A stretch of DNA of 64,000 bases from Amycolatopsis taiwanensis DSM 45107. Its GTDB lineage: Bacteria > Actinomycetota > Actinomycetes > Mycobacteriales > Pseudonocardiaceae. Shown one piece after another: positions 43,917 through 53,092 of this stretch. The stretch is from contig NZ_KI912601.1 in assembly GCF_000519205.1 (NCBI RefSeq), forward strand, positions 92,571 through 156,570, written 5' to 3'. The translations under genes and the position numbers were made by a program. How positions within the stretch are numbered: position 1 is the first letter of the stretch; every line of letters begins with the position of its first letter. A model generated the notes under the pieces. That model was not told the DNA's origin. It searched no databases and saw only the letters and a list, made by a program, of their open reading frames with translations.

Positions 43917-46900
43917 GTGACCACGTCATCTAACGCCCCTCGCCGGAGGCCGGTCCGGCCGTCGAGCACGGGTCGTCGTGGTTGGTCGATGGTGGTGCAG
44001 ACGTCCCGGTTCGTCGGCCGCGTCGTGCGGGGGCTGATCGCCGCCATGATGCTGCTCGCGCTCGTCGCGGGTTTGCCGTGGGCGTTGTGGCACTACATCG
44101 GCTGGCCGCTGCCGCATCACATCCCGACCTTGGCAGAGGTCCAAGGCGTGCTGCTGGGCCCGATGACTACGACGTTCGTGCTGGATGTGTTGGCTTGCCT
44201 GTGCTGGATCACGTGGGCCGCCTTCACCGTCGACGTTGGTCGCTGTGGGATGGAGGTGGTGCGGGGGGCACGGTTGCCGGACCTGTCGACCGTCGGGCCG
44301 GTGCACACGCTCGCCGCTGTGCTCGTGGGCGGGGTCATGTTGTCCCTCCTGGGCAATCGATCAGCGCCGGCCTCGGCTCCTGTGCTCTCGACCGCGCTCG
44401 GGACCGGCTCGGAGGTGGTCGCGACCGCACCGGCCTGGCAGCACGCGCAACCGCACGGTGAGGCCCTCGCTGTGCGGAACGTTGTCCTTACGACGCAATG
44501 GTCGGGCGGCAGTTCGACGACCGGAACCGCGCCCGTATCCGTTACCTCGGTGGTGGTGAGGGCACCAGCGAACGGGGTGCACGATTCGCTGTGGCGGATC
44601 GCCGAGCGAACCCTCGGTGATGGAGCGCGCTGGCCGGAGATCTTCGAACTCAACAAGGGCAAACCCCAACCCGGCGGCCACACCCTCACCCAGCCGAGCT
44701 TGATCTTTCCCGGTGAGGAGCTTCTCCTCCCCACGACCACGGCGACATCCCCGACACAGAACCCCAACCCTCCGGCGATCTCACCTACGCCGACGAGCAC
44801 CGCGCCACCCACCAGTTCGCCGTCAACCACGAGCCCGCCACCCGCCAGCCGAGCACCATCGACGCCTGTTCCCTCCACCCAGGCACCGGCGACCCACCCG
44901 ACACCGCCAGCCCTGACCGGAACAGGGTCGGAACCGTCGTCGCCCGCGCGAGAGCCGGGAACGCGATGGGGACCAGAGCTGTTCGTCGGCCTGGGACTCG
45001 CGGCGGCGGTCAGCGCCGCGCTCGTGGTCGCTCGCCGCCGCTACCGCGCCCGATACCGGCCCGGCAGCGGCGACCGCGACGACCTCCCGGTGGCGCCTGT
45101 GGTCTACCAACTGCGCTTGGCGCACCTGCGGGCCGACCAGGACGACGAGATCGACCTTGAGGAGAACACCGACCAGGGTGGCCGAGGAGAGCACGTCCCC
45201 TCGCCGCCCCTGGTGGTCGGCGCGTCCGACCCGGACTCGCCTCCTTCGTGCGCGCCGGGATTAGGCGTGCGTGACGGCCGTGAGATCGCCCTGAACCTGG
45301 CCAGGGCACGTGGTCTCGGCCTCGTAGGTCCCGGCGCCCCTGGCGCGGTACGCGCGCTTTTGCTGGCCACCCTCACGTCAACCGCGGCGGCAGGCGCGAC
45401 GGTGGTGGTCCCCGCCGAGGATCTGGCTGCCCTGCTCGGGCACGCCGCCACACGCACGCACCTGCCCACAGCACTGCGCGTCGTCGACAACCTCCAGGCA
45501 GCGCTCGATGCGCTGGAGGCCGAAACCCTGGTACGCGCGGCGGCCCACCGCGAACAGGACACCGCGCCGCAGGTGTGGCCGGCCCTGGTGCTGGTGGCCC
45601 AACCACCGCAGCAACAACACCAGCGGCTGCAAGCGATCCTGGACAACGGCGCGCCGTTCGGCGTCACCGGGCTTCTTATGGGCCAGTGGCAACCCGGCAT
45701 CACCTGCTACGTCCGCGCCGACGGCACGATCTCGGCCACCGGGCCCGGGCTGGGCGAGGCCCTGCGCGGCACCCACATGTTCCACCTCGGCGACAACCAC
45801 ACCGCCGAGGTGCTGACCCTGTTGAGCCAAGCCGACCCTCGTTCAGCCATCGAGGAGGACACCGTCATATCGCCGGTATCGAGGCCCAGGATCGTGCCGG
45901 CCCACACCGCCGTCGACCAAGCTCCCCGCCAGCCCAACCTGTTCGGCACACGCCACTCAGACCACACCGACGCCGAACCGGTCCCCGACTCCCCACTGGA
46001 GGTCACTGCCGCGAGCCACCCACCGGCAACTTCCGACACCCAGTTAGAGATCCTTGGTTCGAGGCGCCCACCAGAACCTGCCCCGAGCCAGTGCCCACAA
46101 GCCGCTGCGCCCCAACAACCTGCCGCGTCCCGCACCATCGTGGACGAACCGGAAACGCCCAACATGCACGCGCCTGTCGCCGAGCCCATGTCCAGATCAG
46201 ACTGTGAAGCTGGCGCATTACGGGTTCCGGTCACCATCACGGTGCTGGGCGCCCTGCGCGTGCACTGGCATCCAGACCCCACCACCGTCGAACACGAGGA
46301 GCGGGAAATCACCGGGGCGCTGCAGCCCCGGACCCAGGAACTGTTGGTGCTGCTGGCGTTGCATCCTGGCGGTACCACCCGCGACTCGCTCGTCTCGGCG
46401 CTATGGGGCGACCAGCCACCGGCCCGCCCGACCAACGCCTTGCACACCGCGCTATCCCGGTTGCGCCGCGACTTCGCCGCGGCCACCGGCGGTGCGGTCA
46501 CCGACATCACCTCCGTCGACAACGGCCACTACCAGCTCGATCCGGCGATCGTCGATGTGGACTACTGGCGCTTCGCGAAGGCCGTCACTGCCCGCCGCAC
46601 GGCCACCACCGAGCAGCAACGGATCGACGCCTACCGAAAGGTCGTCACCAGCTATAGCGGGCCCCTAGCCGAAGGCATGTCGAAGATCGAGTGGATCGAG
46701 CCTGCACGGGAGGCGACCCGCCGCGACGCCATCGACGCCGTAGCCGCCCTGGCACGGGCCATGGTCGAGCACGATCCACAACAGACACTTGACCTCCTGG
46801 AGATCGCACGGGCCTTCGATCCACACAACGAGGCCCTTTACCGGGACATCATGCGACTACAGGAACGGCTCGGGCAGCTTGACGCCATCCCCCGCACCCT

Positions 46901-47063
46901 GGCCCTGCTGACCACCCGACTGGCCGAGATCAACGAGGCACCCAGCGAGCACGCCATCACACTCGCGACCCGGCTACGGCAACACCACCGGACAACAACT
47001 GACACACCCGCACGGCGACCCCAACCCGATGCGACCATCCCGCGGCGTCACGCCGCCAGCTGA
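43917..47063 (+). CDS. Membrane protein with LysM and C-terminal BTAD regulator domains
   Basis: 1048 residues. Two or three membrane helices lie in the first 150 residues (GLIAAMMLLALVAGLPWALW, LDVLACLCWITWAAFTVDVG, HTLAAVLVGGVMLSLLG). A LysM-like domain follows at about 218-273 (VHDSLWRIAERTLGDGARWP), then a Pro/Thr/Ser-rich linker, another helix (LFVGLGLAAAVSAALVV), and a long middle part. The C-terminus from about residue 765 is a winged helix plus BTAD (LLVLLALHPGGTTRDSLVSA, ALHTALSRLRRDF, LDLLEIARAFDPHNEALYRD). This may link cell-wall or pilus status to DNA binding. GTG 43917 is used. Confidence 0.85.
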   Translation: MTTSSNAPRRRPVRPSSTGRRGWSMVVQTSRFVGRVVRGLIAAMMLLALVAGLPWALWHYIGWPLPHHIPTLAEVQGVLLGPMTTTFVLDVLACLCWITWAAFTVDVGRCGMEVVRGARLPDLSTVGPVHTLAAVLVGGVMLSLLGNRSAPASAPVLSTALGTGSEVVATAPAWQHAQPHGEALAVRNVVLTTQWSGGSSTTGTAPVSVTSVVVRAPANGVHDSLWRIAERTLGDGARWPEIFELNKGKPQPGGHTLTQPSLIFPGEELLLPTTTATSPTQNPNPPAISPTPTSTAPPTSSPSTTSPPPASRAPSTPVPSTQAPATHPTPPALTGTGSEPSSPAREPGTRWGPELFVGLGLAAAVSAALVVARRRYRARYRPGSGDRDDLPVAPVVYQLRLAHLRADQDDEIDLEENTDQGGRGEHVPSPPLVVGASDPDSPPSCAPGLGVRDGREIALNLARARGLGLVGPGAPGAVRALLLATLTSTAAAGATVVVPAEDLAALLGHAATRTHLPTALRVVDNLQAALDALEAETLVRAAAHREQDTAPQVWPALVLVAQPPQQQHQRLQAILDNGAPFGVTGLLMGQWQPGITCYVRADGTISATGPGLGEALRGTHMFHLGDNHTAEVLTLLSQADPRSAIEEDTVISPVSRPRIVPAHTAVDQAPRQPNLFGTRHSDHTDAEPVPDSPLEVTAASHPPATSDTQLEILGSRRPPEPAPSQCPQAAAPQQPAASRTIVDEPETPNMHAPVAEPMSRSDCEAGALRVPVTITVLGALRVHWHPDPTTVEHEEREITGALQPRTQELLVLLALHPGGTTRDSLVSALWGDQPPARPTNALHTALSRLRRDFAAATGGAVTDITSVDNGHYQLDPAIVDVDYWRFAKAVTARRTATTEQQRIDAYRKVVTSYSGPLAEGMSKIEWIEPAREATRRDAIDAVAALARAMVEHDPQQTLDLLEIARAFDPHNEALYRDIMRLQERLGQLDAIPRTLALLTTRLAEINEAPSEHAITLATRLRQHHRTTTDTPARRPQPDATIPRRHAAS

Positions 47064-47161
47064 CCATGACCGCGGCAACGACGACCGCCGGCGTGCCTCA
47101 CCCGGCATCCGCCCGGCTGGGTCGCCCGCACGCGTCCCACCATGGGTTTTGGCGGGGAAGC

Positions 47162-47602
47162 CTACTCCCCCGCATCGTCGGCGCCGGGCGACTTGTCGTG
47201 GTCATGACCGCTGCGCCGACGGTGAGCTTGAGCGCGCGCGATGAGATCTTTGTGGCGGCGCGCCCACTCCCGCACCGGCCCGATCGCGACCAAGAACTCC
47301 TCCATCGGTGGAGTCAAAGAGTAATACACCTCAGCCGGAAACGTCGGCGGATTGGACTCGGTGCGCACCAAAAGACCCTCTTCGGTCATCTTCTTCAATG
47401 CGCGCGCCAAAATGCTATCCTGCAGCGGTGTTTGCCTGTCCGACCATTCCGCACCATAGGAAAAAGAATTGATCGTGGAAAGAATGTCAGCCCGCCGCAT
47501 TTCACCTTCGGCAAGAGTCACCAGGATCGCCGGCGCCCACTTGTCGTTGAGCAACTGCTTCACGTCATAAAACTGCCGCAGCAACTCCCCGTCCACGGCC
47601 AT
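47162..47602 (-). CDS. HxlR-family transcriptional regulator
   Basis: 146 residues. The winged helix is LLNDKWAPAILVTLAEGEMR, DSILARALKKMTEEGLLVRT and VYYSLTPPMEEFLVAIGPVR, as in HxlR/PadR-like regulators. The usual N-terminal Cys of HxlR is absent. ATG 47602 is preceded by GGGGAGG. It is convergent with the LysM/BTAD gene, and its target is unknown. Confidence 0.85.
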   Translation of the reverse strand: MAVDGELLRQFYDVKQLLNDKWAPAILVTLAEGEMRRADILSTINSFSYGAEWSDRQTPLQDSILARALKKMTEEGLLVRTESNPPTFPAEVYYSLTPPMEEFLVAIGPVREWARRHKDLIARAQAHRRRSGHDHDKSPGADDAGE

Positions 47603-48436
47603 GAGTACCTCCCCTGTACGCGGCACGACACCCTCACCGCGCCACTTGTCCCATTACTCGGCCGAGTCCCCCTCGACCTGCCGCATGCCCGATCCCGTCT
47701 GGTCAACACGATCGCCCCGCCACGACGCGTCTCCCACACGTGGATCATGACAATCCCGACATTACTCCGAACAGTCCGAACTCGGCCACCGTAGTCCTAC
47801 TCAAACGACCGTGAGCACTTGTCACCAACAGTCATCACAGGCGGGATCATCGGCGCGGATCGTGACGCCCGACAGGGGTTCATACAGGGGATCAGGATGG
47901 GGTTCAGACGGGGGATCACGTTAGACCACCACCCCCTACGCCTGGCGAAGCTGCTGCTCACCGGGGCCGTAAGGGGATCCGCTGGTATCCCAGACTCGCT
48001 TGGCCACAAGCCGGTAGACACATCGGGGCGGACTGCGTGGGCGGCCGTCCTCCTAACCCTGTTCGGTCGGCTACATATTTCGCCTCGCCTCCCACATTCC
48101 TCACTCCTCTTGTTTTCTTATTTCATTTCCTATCGTGCGATTCTATTGTTTTCCGACCCCGCCGAACTTTTCGCTCTCGACTGTCGACACTGCCTGCCCA
48201 GGTCGTCGACCTGCGGGAACCCAAACAGGCACGGAAAGAGTCTTGAAAAAGAGCGGCGTTTTCGGTTGCACGCAACACGGCGCAGAGTCATAATTGAATT
48301 GTCGCCGGGGAACCGGAAATCACATCGAATACCACGCCCGGCGCGAGCTATGTCCAACGAAGACCACCCGTAAATAACCGGAAATGTCCCGCAGAATGCG
48401 CGCCCGTCCGCCGCGCGATACCCGAAAGGACTCGCG
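47603..48436. other. Gene-poor stretch with tandem repeats and a pyrimidine tract
   Basis: About 830 bases without a convincing gene. An open frame at 47819-48373 has no good start and little protein-like character. The region holds four 12-bp repeats (47872-47919), an AT-rich polypyrimidine tract (about 48079-48134) and, at the right, aaagga before the ATG at 48437. It probably contains the promoter of the MoxR-like gene. Confidence 0.45.
47872..47919 (+). repeat. Four tandem 12-bp repeats (iteron-like)
   Basis: The units are acaggggttcat, acaggggatcag, gatggggttcag and acgggggatcac, with the core GGGGWTCA in each. A looser copy, gcgggatcatc, lies at 47841. Perfect phasing at 12 bp suggests a protein-binding array; the length is also a multiple of three, so a coding repeat (x-G-F/I-x) cannot be ruled out. 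Confidence 0.7.
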
Positions 48437-49609
48437 ATGACCACGCCGACCCCGCACCCGGCATCCGCTACCGCCGCCCCGTCGGGTGGGTCGGTGCCCC
48501 GGTTGCGTAACGGTGAGCTGCGCGCGATGGTTGCGCGGGTGCTCGCCGAGTCCGGGCAGGACCTGACACCCCGCGCCATCGCGCACACCCTGAACCGGTC
48601 ATCAGGCGCGGTGGGCAACGCGTGCAAGGTGTTGGCCGACCGGGGCGAGGCGGAACTCGCCGCGACCGCGCCGCTGGCCTACCGGGCGACCGCGACCACC
48701 GCCTCCGCCGCAACCACGCCCGCCACGTCTAGCACTTCCCACCCGCGCCGCCCCAAAAAGACCCCCGTCACACCTGCGCCCGCCATGTCCGGGGCGAGTT
48801 CGGCGGCACCGGTCACCGGTCCCGTGATGCGCCCGAACGGCATGGCCTACCACCCCCGCCAGTTGTCGGGGATGCCGGATGTGACCGCGCTGCGCAAGCT
48901 CCGCGAGGCAGGTGTCGCGGCCCTGATGTACGGACCGCCCGGAACCGGGAAGACGTCAGTGGTCGAGGCGGCGTTTCCGGACTTGGTGACGGTGCAGGGC
49001 GACGGGGACACCACGGTCGCCGACCTGGTCGGCGAGTACACCCAAACCGGGGACGGGCGGTACGTGTTCGTCCACGGCCCCCTGGTCCGCGCGATGCGCG
49101 AGGGTCGGACCCTGTTCATCGACGACGCCACCCTGATCCCGCCGACCGTGCTCGCCGTGGTGTACCCAGCGATGGACGGACGCCGCCAGATCATCATCAA
49201 GGCCAACGGCGGCGAGGTTATCGACGCCGCACCGGGTTTCTACGTGGTCGCCGGACACAACCCCGGCGTGCATGGCGCGGTGCTCACCGATGCCCTGTCG
49301 TCGCGGTTCGCCGCGCAGATCCACGTGTCCACTGACTACGACCTCGCTGCGCAACTGAACATCGACCGCCGCGCGGTCAAGATCGCCCGCAACCTGGCCA
49401 CCCGACAGGCCAACGGTGAGGTCGGATGGGCACCCCAACTGCGGGAGCTGTTGGCATTCCAAAAGATCGCCGACGTGTTGGGCGCGAGTGCCGCCGCCGG
49501 AAACCTGGTCGGCACTGCCCCGGAAGACGACCGCGCCATCGTCGCCGCCGTGGTGCGCGACGTGTTCGGCGGCACCGTCGCCCCGCTGTCCCTCGGTTCC
49601 CGCATCTGA
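48437..49609 (+). CDS. MoxR-like AAA+ ATPase with N-terminal winged helix
   Basis: 390 residues. Residues 22-82 form a winged helix (RNGELRAMVARVLAESGQDL, TPRAIAHTLNRSSGAVGNAC) like that at the C-terminus of the regulator at 56867-57775. An Ala/Thr/Pro linker leads to the AAA+ core: Walker A LMYGPPGTGKTSV (about 163-175), Walker B RTLFIDDATLIPP, sensor VVAGHNPGV and LTDALSSRFAAQI. MoxR-type ATPases act as chaperones together with VWA proteins, and such a protein is encoded 55 nt downstream. ATG 48437 follows AAAGGA. Confidence 0.88.
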   Translation: MTTPTPHPASATAAPSGGSVPRLRNGELRAMVARVLAESGQDLTPRAIAHTLNRSSGAVGNACKVLADRGEAELAATAPLAYRATATTASAATTPATSSTSHPRRPKKTPVTPAPAMSGASSAAPVTGPVMRPNGMAYHPRQLSGMPDVTALRKLREAGVAALMYGPPGTGKTSVVEAAFPDLVTVQGDGDTTVADLVGEYTQTGDGRYVFVHGPLVRAMREGRTLFIDDATLIPPTVLAVVYPAMDGRRQIIIKANGGEVIDAAPGFYVVAGHNPGVHGAVLTDALSSRFAAQIHVSTDYDLAAQLNIDRRAVKIARNLATRQANGEVGWAPQLRELLAFQKIADVLGASAAAGNLVGTAPEDDRAIVAAVVRDVFGGTVAPLSLGSRI

Positions 49610-49664
49610 ATCCGCCCCGCCAGACAGCCAATCCACCGACCGTCCCGAAAGGACAGCCGACGCC

Positions 49665-51422
49665 ATGAGCACCCACCTCGCCACCGACCCCGCCGCCACC
49701 GGCGCCGCCGTGTTCCCCACCCACCCCGAATGGCTCACCCTGTCCGCCGCGCTGGCCGAGGAGGTCGGTGTGATCGCCGACCGGGAAGACCTCCTCGTGT
49801 CCATCGCGCCCGGCGCGGGCGGCGGCGCCCCGGCGTGTTTCTACCCCGCCCGCGCGCTGATCGAGGTCGACGGCACCCACCTCGGCGTCGATCCCGCCAC
49901 CGTCAACCCCGCCAACCTGTCCGACCGCCCCCGCTACGCGACCACATGGGGACTGTTGACCCACGAATGCGGGCACGCCAAACACACCGCCTGGGAGCCC
50001 CCGAAAGACGCGCCGCCCGCCGTGGTCGACGCCGCGATGTTGTTGGAAGAGCCTCGGATGGAAGCCGCGCAGATCCGCCGCCGCCCGGATGACCGGCACT
50101 GGTTGCGGGCGAGTGCGCGCGGCATCGTCGCCGCCGACCTGCACCTGTTCGCCGACCCCGCCCGCGCGCCACAGATGACGCGCACCGACGCCGCCCGCGC
50201 CGCCGCCCTGTTGCTGGCACGGGTGGACGGCGGAATCCTCACCCGCGTCGAAGCCGACCCCCTCGCCCGTGTCATCGACAACGTGCTCGGCGCGGACCTT
50301 GGCAAGCTACGCGCGGTGTGGCGCAAGGCGTTACACACCGCCGACAACGACGGCGAGGCGATGCTCGACCTCGGGCGGCAATGGTGCGAGATCGTCGGCA
50401 CCGACCCGAACACCCCACCGAACCCCGGCGCTGCACCCGACCAGTCCAGCAGCCCGAACAGTTCCAGCACCCCGTCACCGTCGCCGTTGGCGGGCGCAAT
50501 CGCCGCCGTGCTGGACACCGTCGCATCGAAGGTCGCGTCGGAGAAGGCACCGGAAGACCCCGCCACCCGCGCCGCCGCCGCACAGGCACGCGAGAACATT
50601 GCGAAGAAGATCGCCGACCAGGCCGCGCGGTCGGTATTCGGCGTCACGCCCGGCTCACGCAAAGGGCGCACCGCCTGCACCGGCACCCGCCCACCCACCA
50701 CCGAGGAACGCACCGCCGCGCGGGTGCTGGCGCGCGCCCTGTCCACCGCCGGGATCCGCGACCGGGTGGCGGTCAAGACCACCTCGATCGTCCCGCCCGG
50801 ACGGTTACGGATGCGCGGCGCGCTCGCCGCCGACGCGCAACGCGCCGCCGGAGCGCTGCCCACCGCCGAACCGTTCACCCGCACCACCCGCACCCCGGTC
50901 CCGACCCCGCCGCTACGACTCGCGATCGCGTGCGACGTGTCCGGCACGATGGGCTGGGCACGCGACCACGTTGCCTCGGCGGCATGGATCCTGGCCAATG
51001 CCGCCCGCCACACCACCGTGCCCGCCCAGACCGCGACCGTGATCTTCGGCGACCGGGTACGCCCGCTGACCATGCCCGGCAAAGCCCCCGCCGTGGTCAC
51101 CGAGTTCGCCTCCAACGACAACTGGGAAGACATCCCCACCGCGATCGACGCCCTCGACGGCGCGCTCGGACTGTCCACCCCCGGCGCGGCGCGACTGCTG
51201 GTGATCGTGTCCGACGGCCGCTACCGCGACCAGCCACGCCGGGACGGACAGAAGAAACTCAACCGGTTACGCGCCAACGGGTGCGCCGTGCTGTGGCTGA
51301 CCACCCGCGACACCGACACCCCACTGGACGGAGCAACCGTGCACCGGTTGACCGACCCCACCACCGCCGCCCGCGCCATCGGGCGCTCCGCCACCACCGC
51401 CCTGCGCGCCACTGCCCGCTGA
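49665..51422 (+). CDS. DUF2201-like protein: metallopeptidase motif plus VWA domain
   Basis: 585 residues. The N-terminal domain carries a zinc-peptidase motif HECGH (100-104) with acidic LLEEPRMEA downstream. A Ser/Pro linker with an Ala-rich helix follows near 270-350. The C-terminal VWA domain has a MIDAS start IACDVSGTMGWARDHV near residue 423, and NDNWEDIPTAIDALDGALG and LLVIVSDGRYRDQ further on. This is the DUF2201 layout, usually paired with a MoxR ATPase. The pair probably remodels or cuts a target protein; the target is unknown. ATG 49665 follows AAAGGAC. Confidence 0.82.
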   Translation: MSTHLATDPAATGAAVFPTHPEWLTLSAALAEEVGVIADREDLLVSIAPGAGGGAPACFYPARALIEVDGTHLGVDPATVNPANLSDRPRYATTWGLLTHECGHAKHTAWEPPKDAPPAVVDAAMLLEEPRMEAAQIRRRPDDRHWLRASARGIVAADLHLFADPARAPQMTRTDAARAAALLLARVDGGILTRVEADPLARVIDNVLGADLGKLRAVWRKALHTADNDGEAMLDLGRQWCEIVGTDPNTPPNPGAAPDQSSSPNSSSTPSPSPLAGAIAAVLDTVASKVASEKAPEDPATRAAAAQARENIAKKIADQAARSVFGVTPGSRKGRTACTGTRPPTTEERTAARVLARALSTAGIRDRVAVKTTSIVPPGRLRMRGALAADAQRAAGALPTAEPFTRTTRTPVPTPPLRLAIACDVSGTMGWARDHVASAAWILANAARHTTVPAQTATVIFGDRVRPLTMPGKAPAVVTEFASNDNWEDIPTAIDALDGALGLSTPGAARLLVIVSDGRYRDQPRRDGQKKLNRLRANGCAVLWLTTRDTDTPLDGATVHRLTDPTTAARAIGRSATTALRATAR

Positions 51423-51501
51423 ACCTGCCTCAGCCGGGGGCGGGCCCACCAACCCCGCCCCGGCCGCAGCCCCATCGAACAACACACCAGAGGTGATCAC
51501 C

Positions 51502-51759
51502 ATGAACAACAACCCCATCGCGACCGTCGGCGACCTCATCGCCGCCATCACCACCTACGACCCCGCCACCCCGATCCGGGTCGCTACCCAGCCCAACTAC
51601 CCGATGGAACACACCCTCGCGCGTGTCGTGTGCACACCCAACGACGCCGAAGGCGACGGCACACCGCCTACCGACCCACCCATCGTCTGGCTGGGTATCG
51701 GTGGCCAGGTCGGCTACCTGCCCCGACCCGCCGCCGACGCGCTGGGGTGGTCGCGATGA
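51502..51759 (+). CDS. Small accessory protein of the MoxR/VWA module
   Basis: 85 residues: ATVGDLIAAITTYDPATPIR, VATQPNYPMEHTLARVVCTP and PPIVWLGIGGQVGYLPRPAA. The pattern resembles small phage-like and element-borne proteins that start with a short helix and a beta-rich body; the function is unknown. ATG 51502 follows AGAGGTG. It overlaps the next gene by four bases. Confidence 0.75.
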   Translation: MNNNPIATVGDLIAAITTYDPATPIRVATQPNYPMEHTLARVVCTPNDAEGDGTPPTDPPIVWLGIGGQVGYLPRPAADALGWSR

Positions 51760-51875
51760 ACACGACCACCCCGTCCGCACTCGCCGCCGAACTGGCTGAG
51801 CGCGCCGTGTACATCGCGCACCTACCAAGCCACCGCCCAATGTCAGAGCTGCGCAACGCACTCGGCACCCGTTGA
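51756..51875 (+). CDS. Very small coupled protein
   Basis: 39 residues: MNTTTPSALAAELAERAVYI and then AHLPSHRPMSELRNALGTR. ATGA overlaps the previous stop, which argues for real translation. It looks like a single amphipathic helix and could bind a partner in the module. Confidence 0.5.
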   Translation: MNTTTPSALAAELAERAVYIAHLPSHRPMSELRNALGTR

Positions 51876-51948
51876 CCCGATCCGGTCGTTACCGCCGGAA
51901 CAACGCCCCGGCGGGAATCCCGCCAACACGTGAAGACGAAAGGTTGCC

Positions 51949-52165
51949 ATGACCACTGTGATCACCATCGAAGCGCGACCGCTGTCGCCGCCGAGGACGG
52001 CTACCCCTACGGCCTAGACGCCGACATCGCCGGGCAGACCGTGCGCGTCAGTATCGAGCGTGGCTTGTCCCATTCCGAGAGCTACGCGACCGACGACGGG
52101 GTGTGGACCTGTATTGTCCGGGACCTCGCCCACGAGTGGTGGGACACCACCCCGACACCGCGCCG
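51949..52165 (+). pseudogene. Small gene with a frameshift in gcgc
   Basis: ATG 51949 (with AAAGG upstream) starts MTTVITIEA. After losing one gc from gcgc near 51976 the frame would continue TAVAAEDGYPYGLDADIAGQ and TVRVSIERGLSHSESYATDD to ARDLAHEWWDT-like sequence. As given, the first frame stops after 22 codons. The second part has a clear protein character (DDGVWTCIVRDLAHEWW). Its true end is unclear. Confidence 0.5.
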
Positions 52166-52167
52166 TC

Positions 52168-52470
52168 ATGGTCCTCGCCCCGACCCCGACGACGCCCACG
52201 CTCTCGCTCCATCTCCTCGGCGCCGTCAACGCGCTGCTGGCCACCACCCACGGCTACAACGGCGAACGCCGCATCACCCCGAACGACATGACCTCGGCAC
52301 GCAATCACGGCGGCACGCTACGCGTCATCGAACACAACGACGGCAGCGTCACCTTCACCAAAGCCCACCATGGCGGGTGCCCGTTCATAACCAGCTCAGG
52401 GACCCAGGACTGCGACAACGAGTGCGCCTTCGAGCACCCCGCCCAGGTGCAACGGGCGCTCGCTCAGTGA
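52168..52470 (+). CDS. Small hypothetical protein with a Cys/His-rich end
   Basis: 100 residues. LHLLGAVNALLATTHGYNGE, RRITPNDMTSARNHGGTLRV and HHGGCPFITSSGTQDCDNEC. The three cysteines and nearby histidines near the end could bind a metal. No family is recognised. It follows the frameshifted small gene closely and probably belongs to the same operon as the MoxR/VWA pair. Confidence 0.6.
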   Translation: MVLAPTPTTPTLSLHLLGAVNALLATTHGYNGERRITPNDMTSARNHGGTLRVIEHNDGSVTFTKAHHGGCPFITSSGTQDCDNECAFEHPAQVQRALAQ

Positions 52471-52534
52471 CCACCACCACCGCCGACCTCTACGACGGAC
52501 GCGAACCGCGCCATCTAACTCGACTTCGAGGCGA

Positions 52535-52600
52535 TCATGCTGGCCAAGGTCGAGCCGCAACGGGTGGCTGCGATCGTCGCCGACGCTGATCGGCCCACGC
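52535..52600 (+). repeat. Fragment duplicated from the helical-repeat gene downstream
   Basis: The sequence starting tcatgctggccaaggtcgag matches 54035-54100 within the large gene at 53269, with few differences over about 60 bases. It encodes MLAKVEPQRVAAIVADADRP before a stop, where the gene has MLAKVEPERVAAILADPDRR. It is a leftover of a second copy. Confidence 0.75.
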
Positions 52601-52620
52601 CATAGCAGACCCTTGCTCTT

Positions 52621-53092
52621 TTAGCCTCTGTGGCTGCTGGTCGAGTATTCGGAGAAGATCTCGCTGAGGATGCGACGCGCGTTCGGGCCTCTTCATCGGC
52701 TCGGCCCACGGTTTGAGCGCAGGCGATGAGCGTTTTCCATAGGGCCCAGCCGCGCCCGCGTGCCCATGTCGCCTCGTCGCTGGTTAGGCGCTCGCGGAAC
52801 GCCTGGCGGCCGTCGGCGGTGGGACAGGGATGGGTAGCGGCAGTCGGGGAGCGAGCGCCGGAAGCCACCGTTGTTCCTTGCCGACCGCCAGTGCGTACTC
52901 GGACGCGCTGGGCAGACGCGCCACGATTGTGTCGCCGAGGTGGAAGGTGACGTTATCCCAACCGTTCTTGGCCACGGGCCGAACCGGGAGGCCGGCCCAC
53001 TGCGGGAACTGGTCGCCGATCAACCGGCGCACCTGCTCCGCGCCGACGCTGACGCGCTTGGGTACGGGACCAAGATCCGGTGTGCTGCTCAA
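52621..53092 (-). pseudogene. Aminoglycoside phosphotransferase-like gene with internal deletion
   Basis: The N-terminal lobe is readable from TTG 53092 (AAAGGA upstream): EQVRRLIGDQFPQWAGLPVR, AKNGWDNVTFHLGDTIVARL and ASEYALAVGKEQRWLPALAP, up to PLPIPVPPPTA. It then joins directly, in another frame, to the C-terminal RQAFRERLTSDEATWARGRG and WALWKTLIA. The middle of the protein with the catalytic HGD loop is gone. A further frameshift near 52677 restores ILSEIFSEYSTSS before the stop. The protein cannot be active. Confidence 0.85.

Noticed and set aside
47066-47794. Plus-strand open frame opposite the HxlR gene
   Set aside because: No ribosome-binding site and no protein-like pattern; it mirrors the minus-strand gene.
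47872-47919. Possible CRISPR array
   Set aside because: The 12-bp units follow each other without spacers, and no cas gene is nearby.
47819-48373. Open frame over the 12-bp repeats and the pyrimidine tract
   Set aside because: The start is weak, the composition is odd, and the frame crosses AT-rich DNA without protein character.
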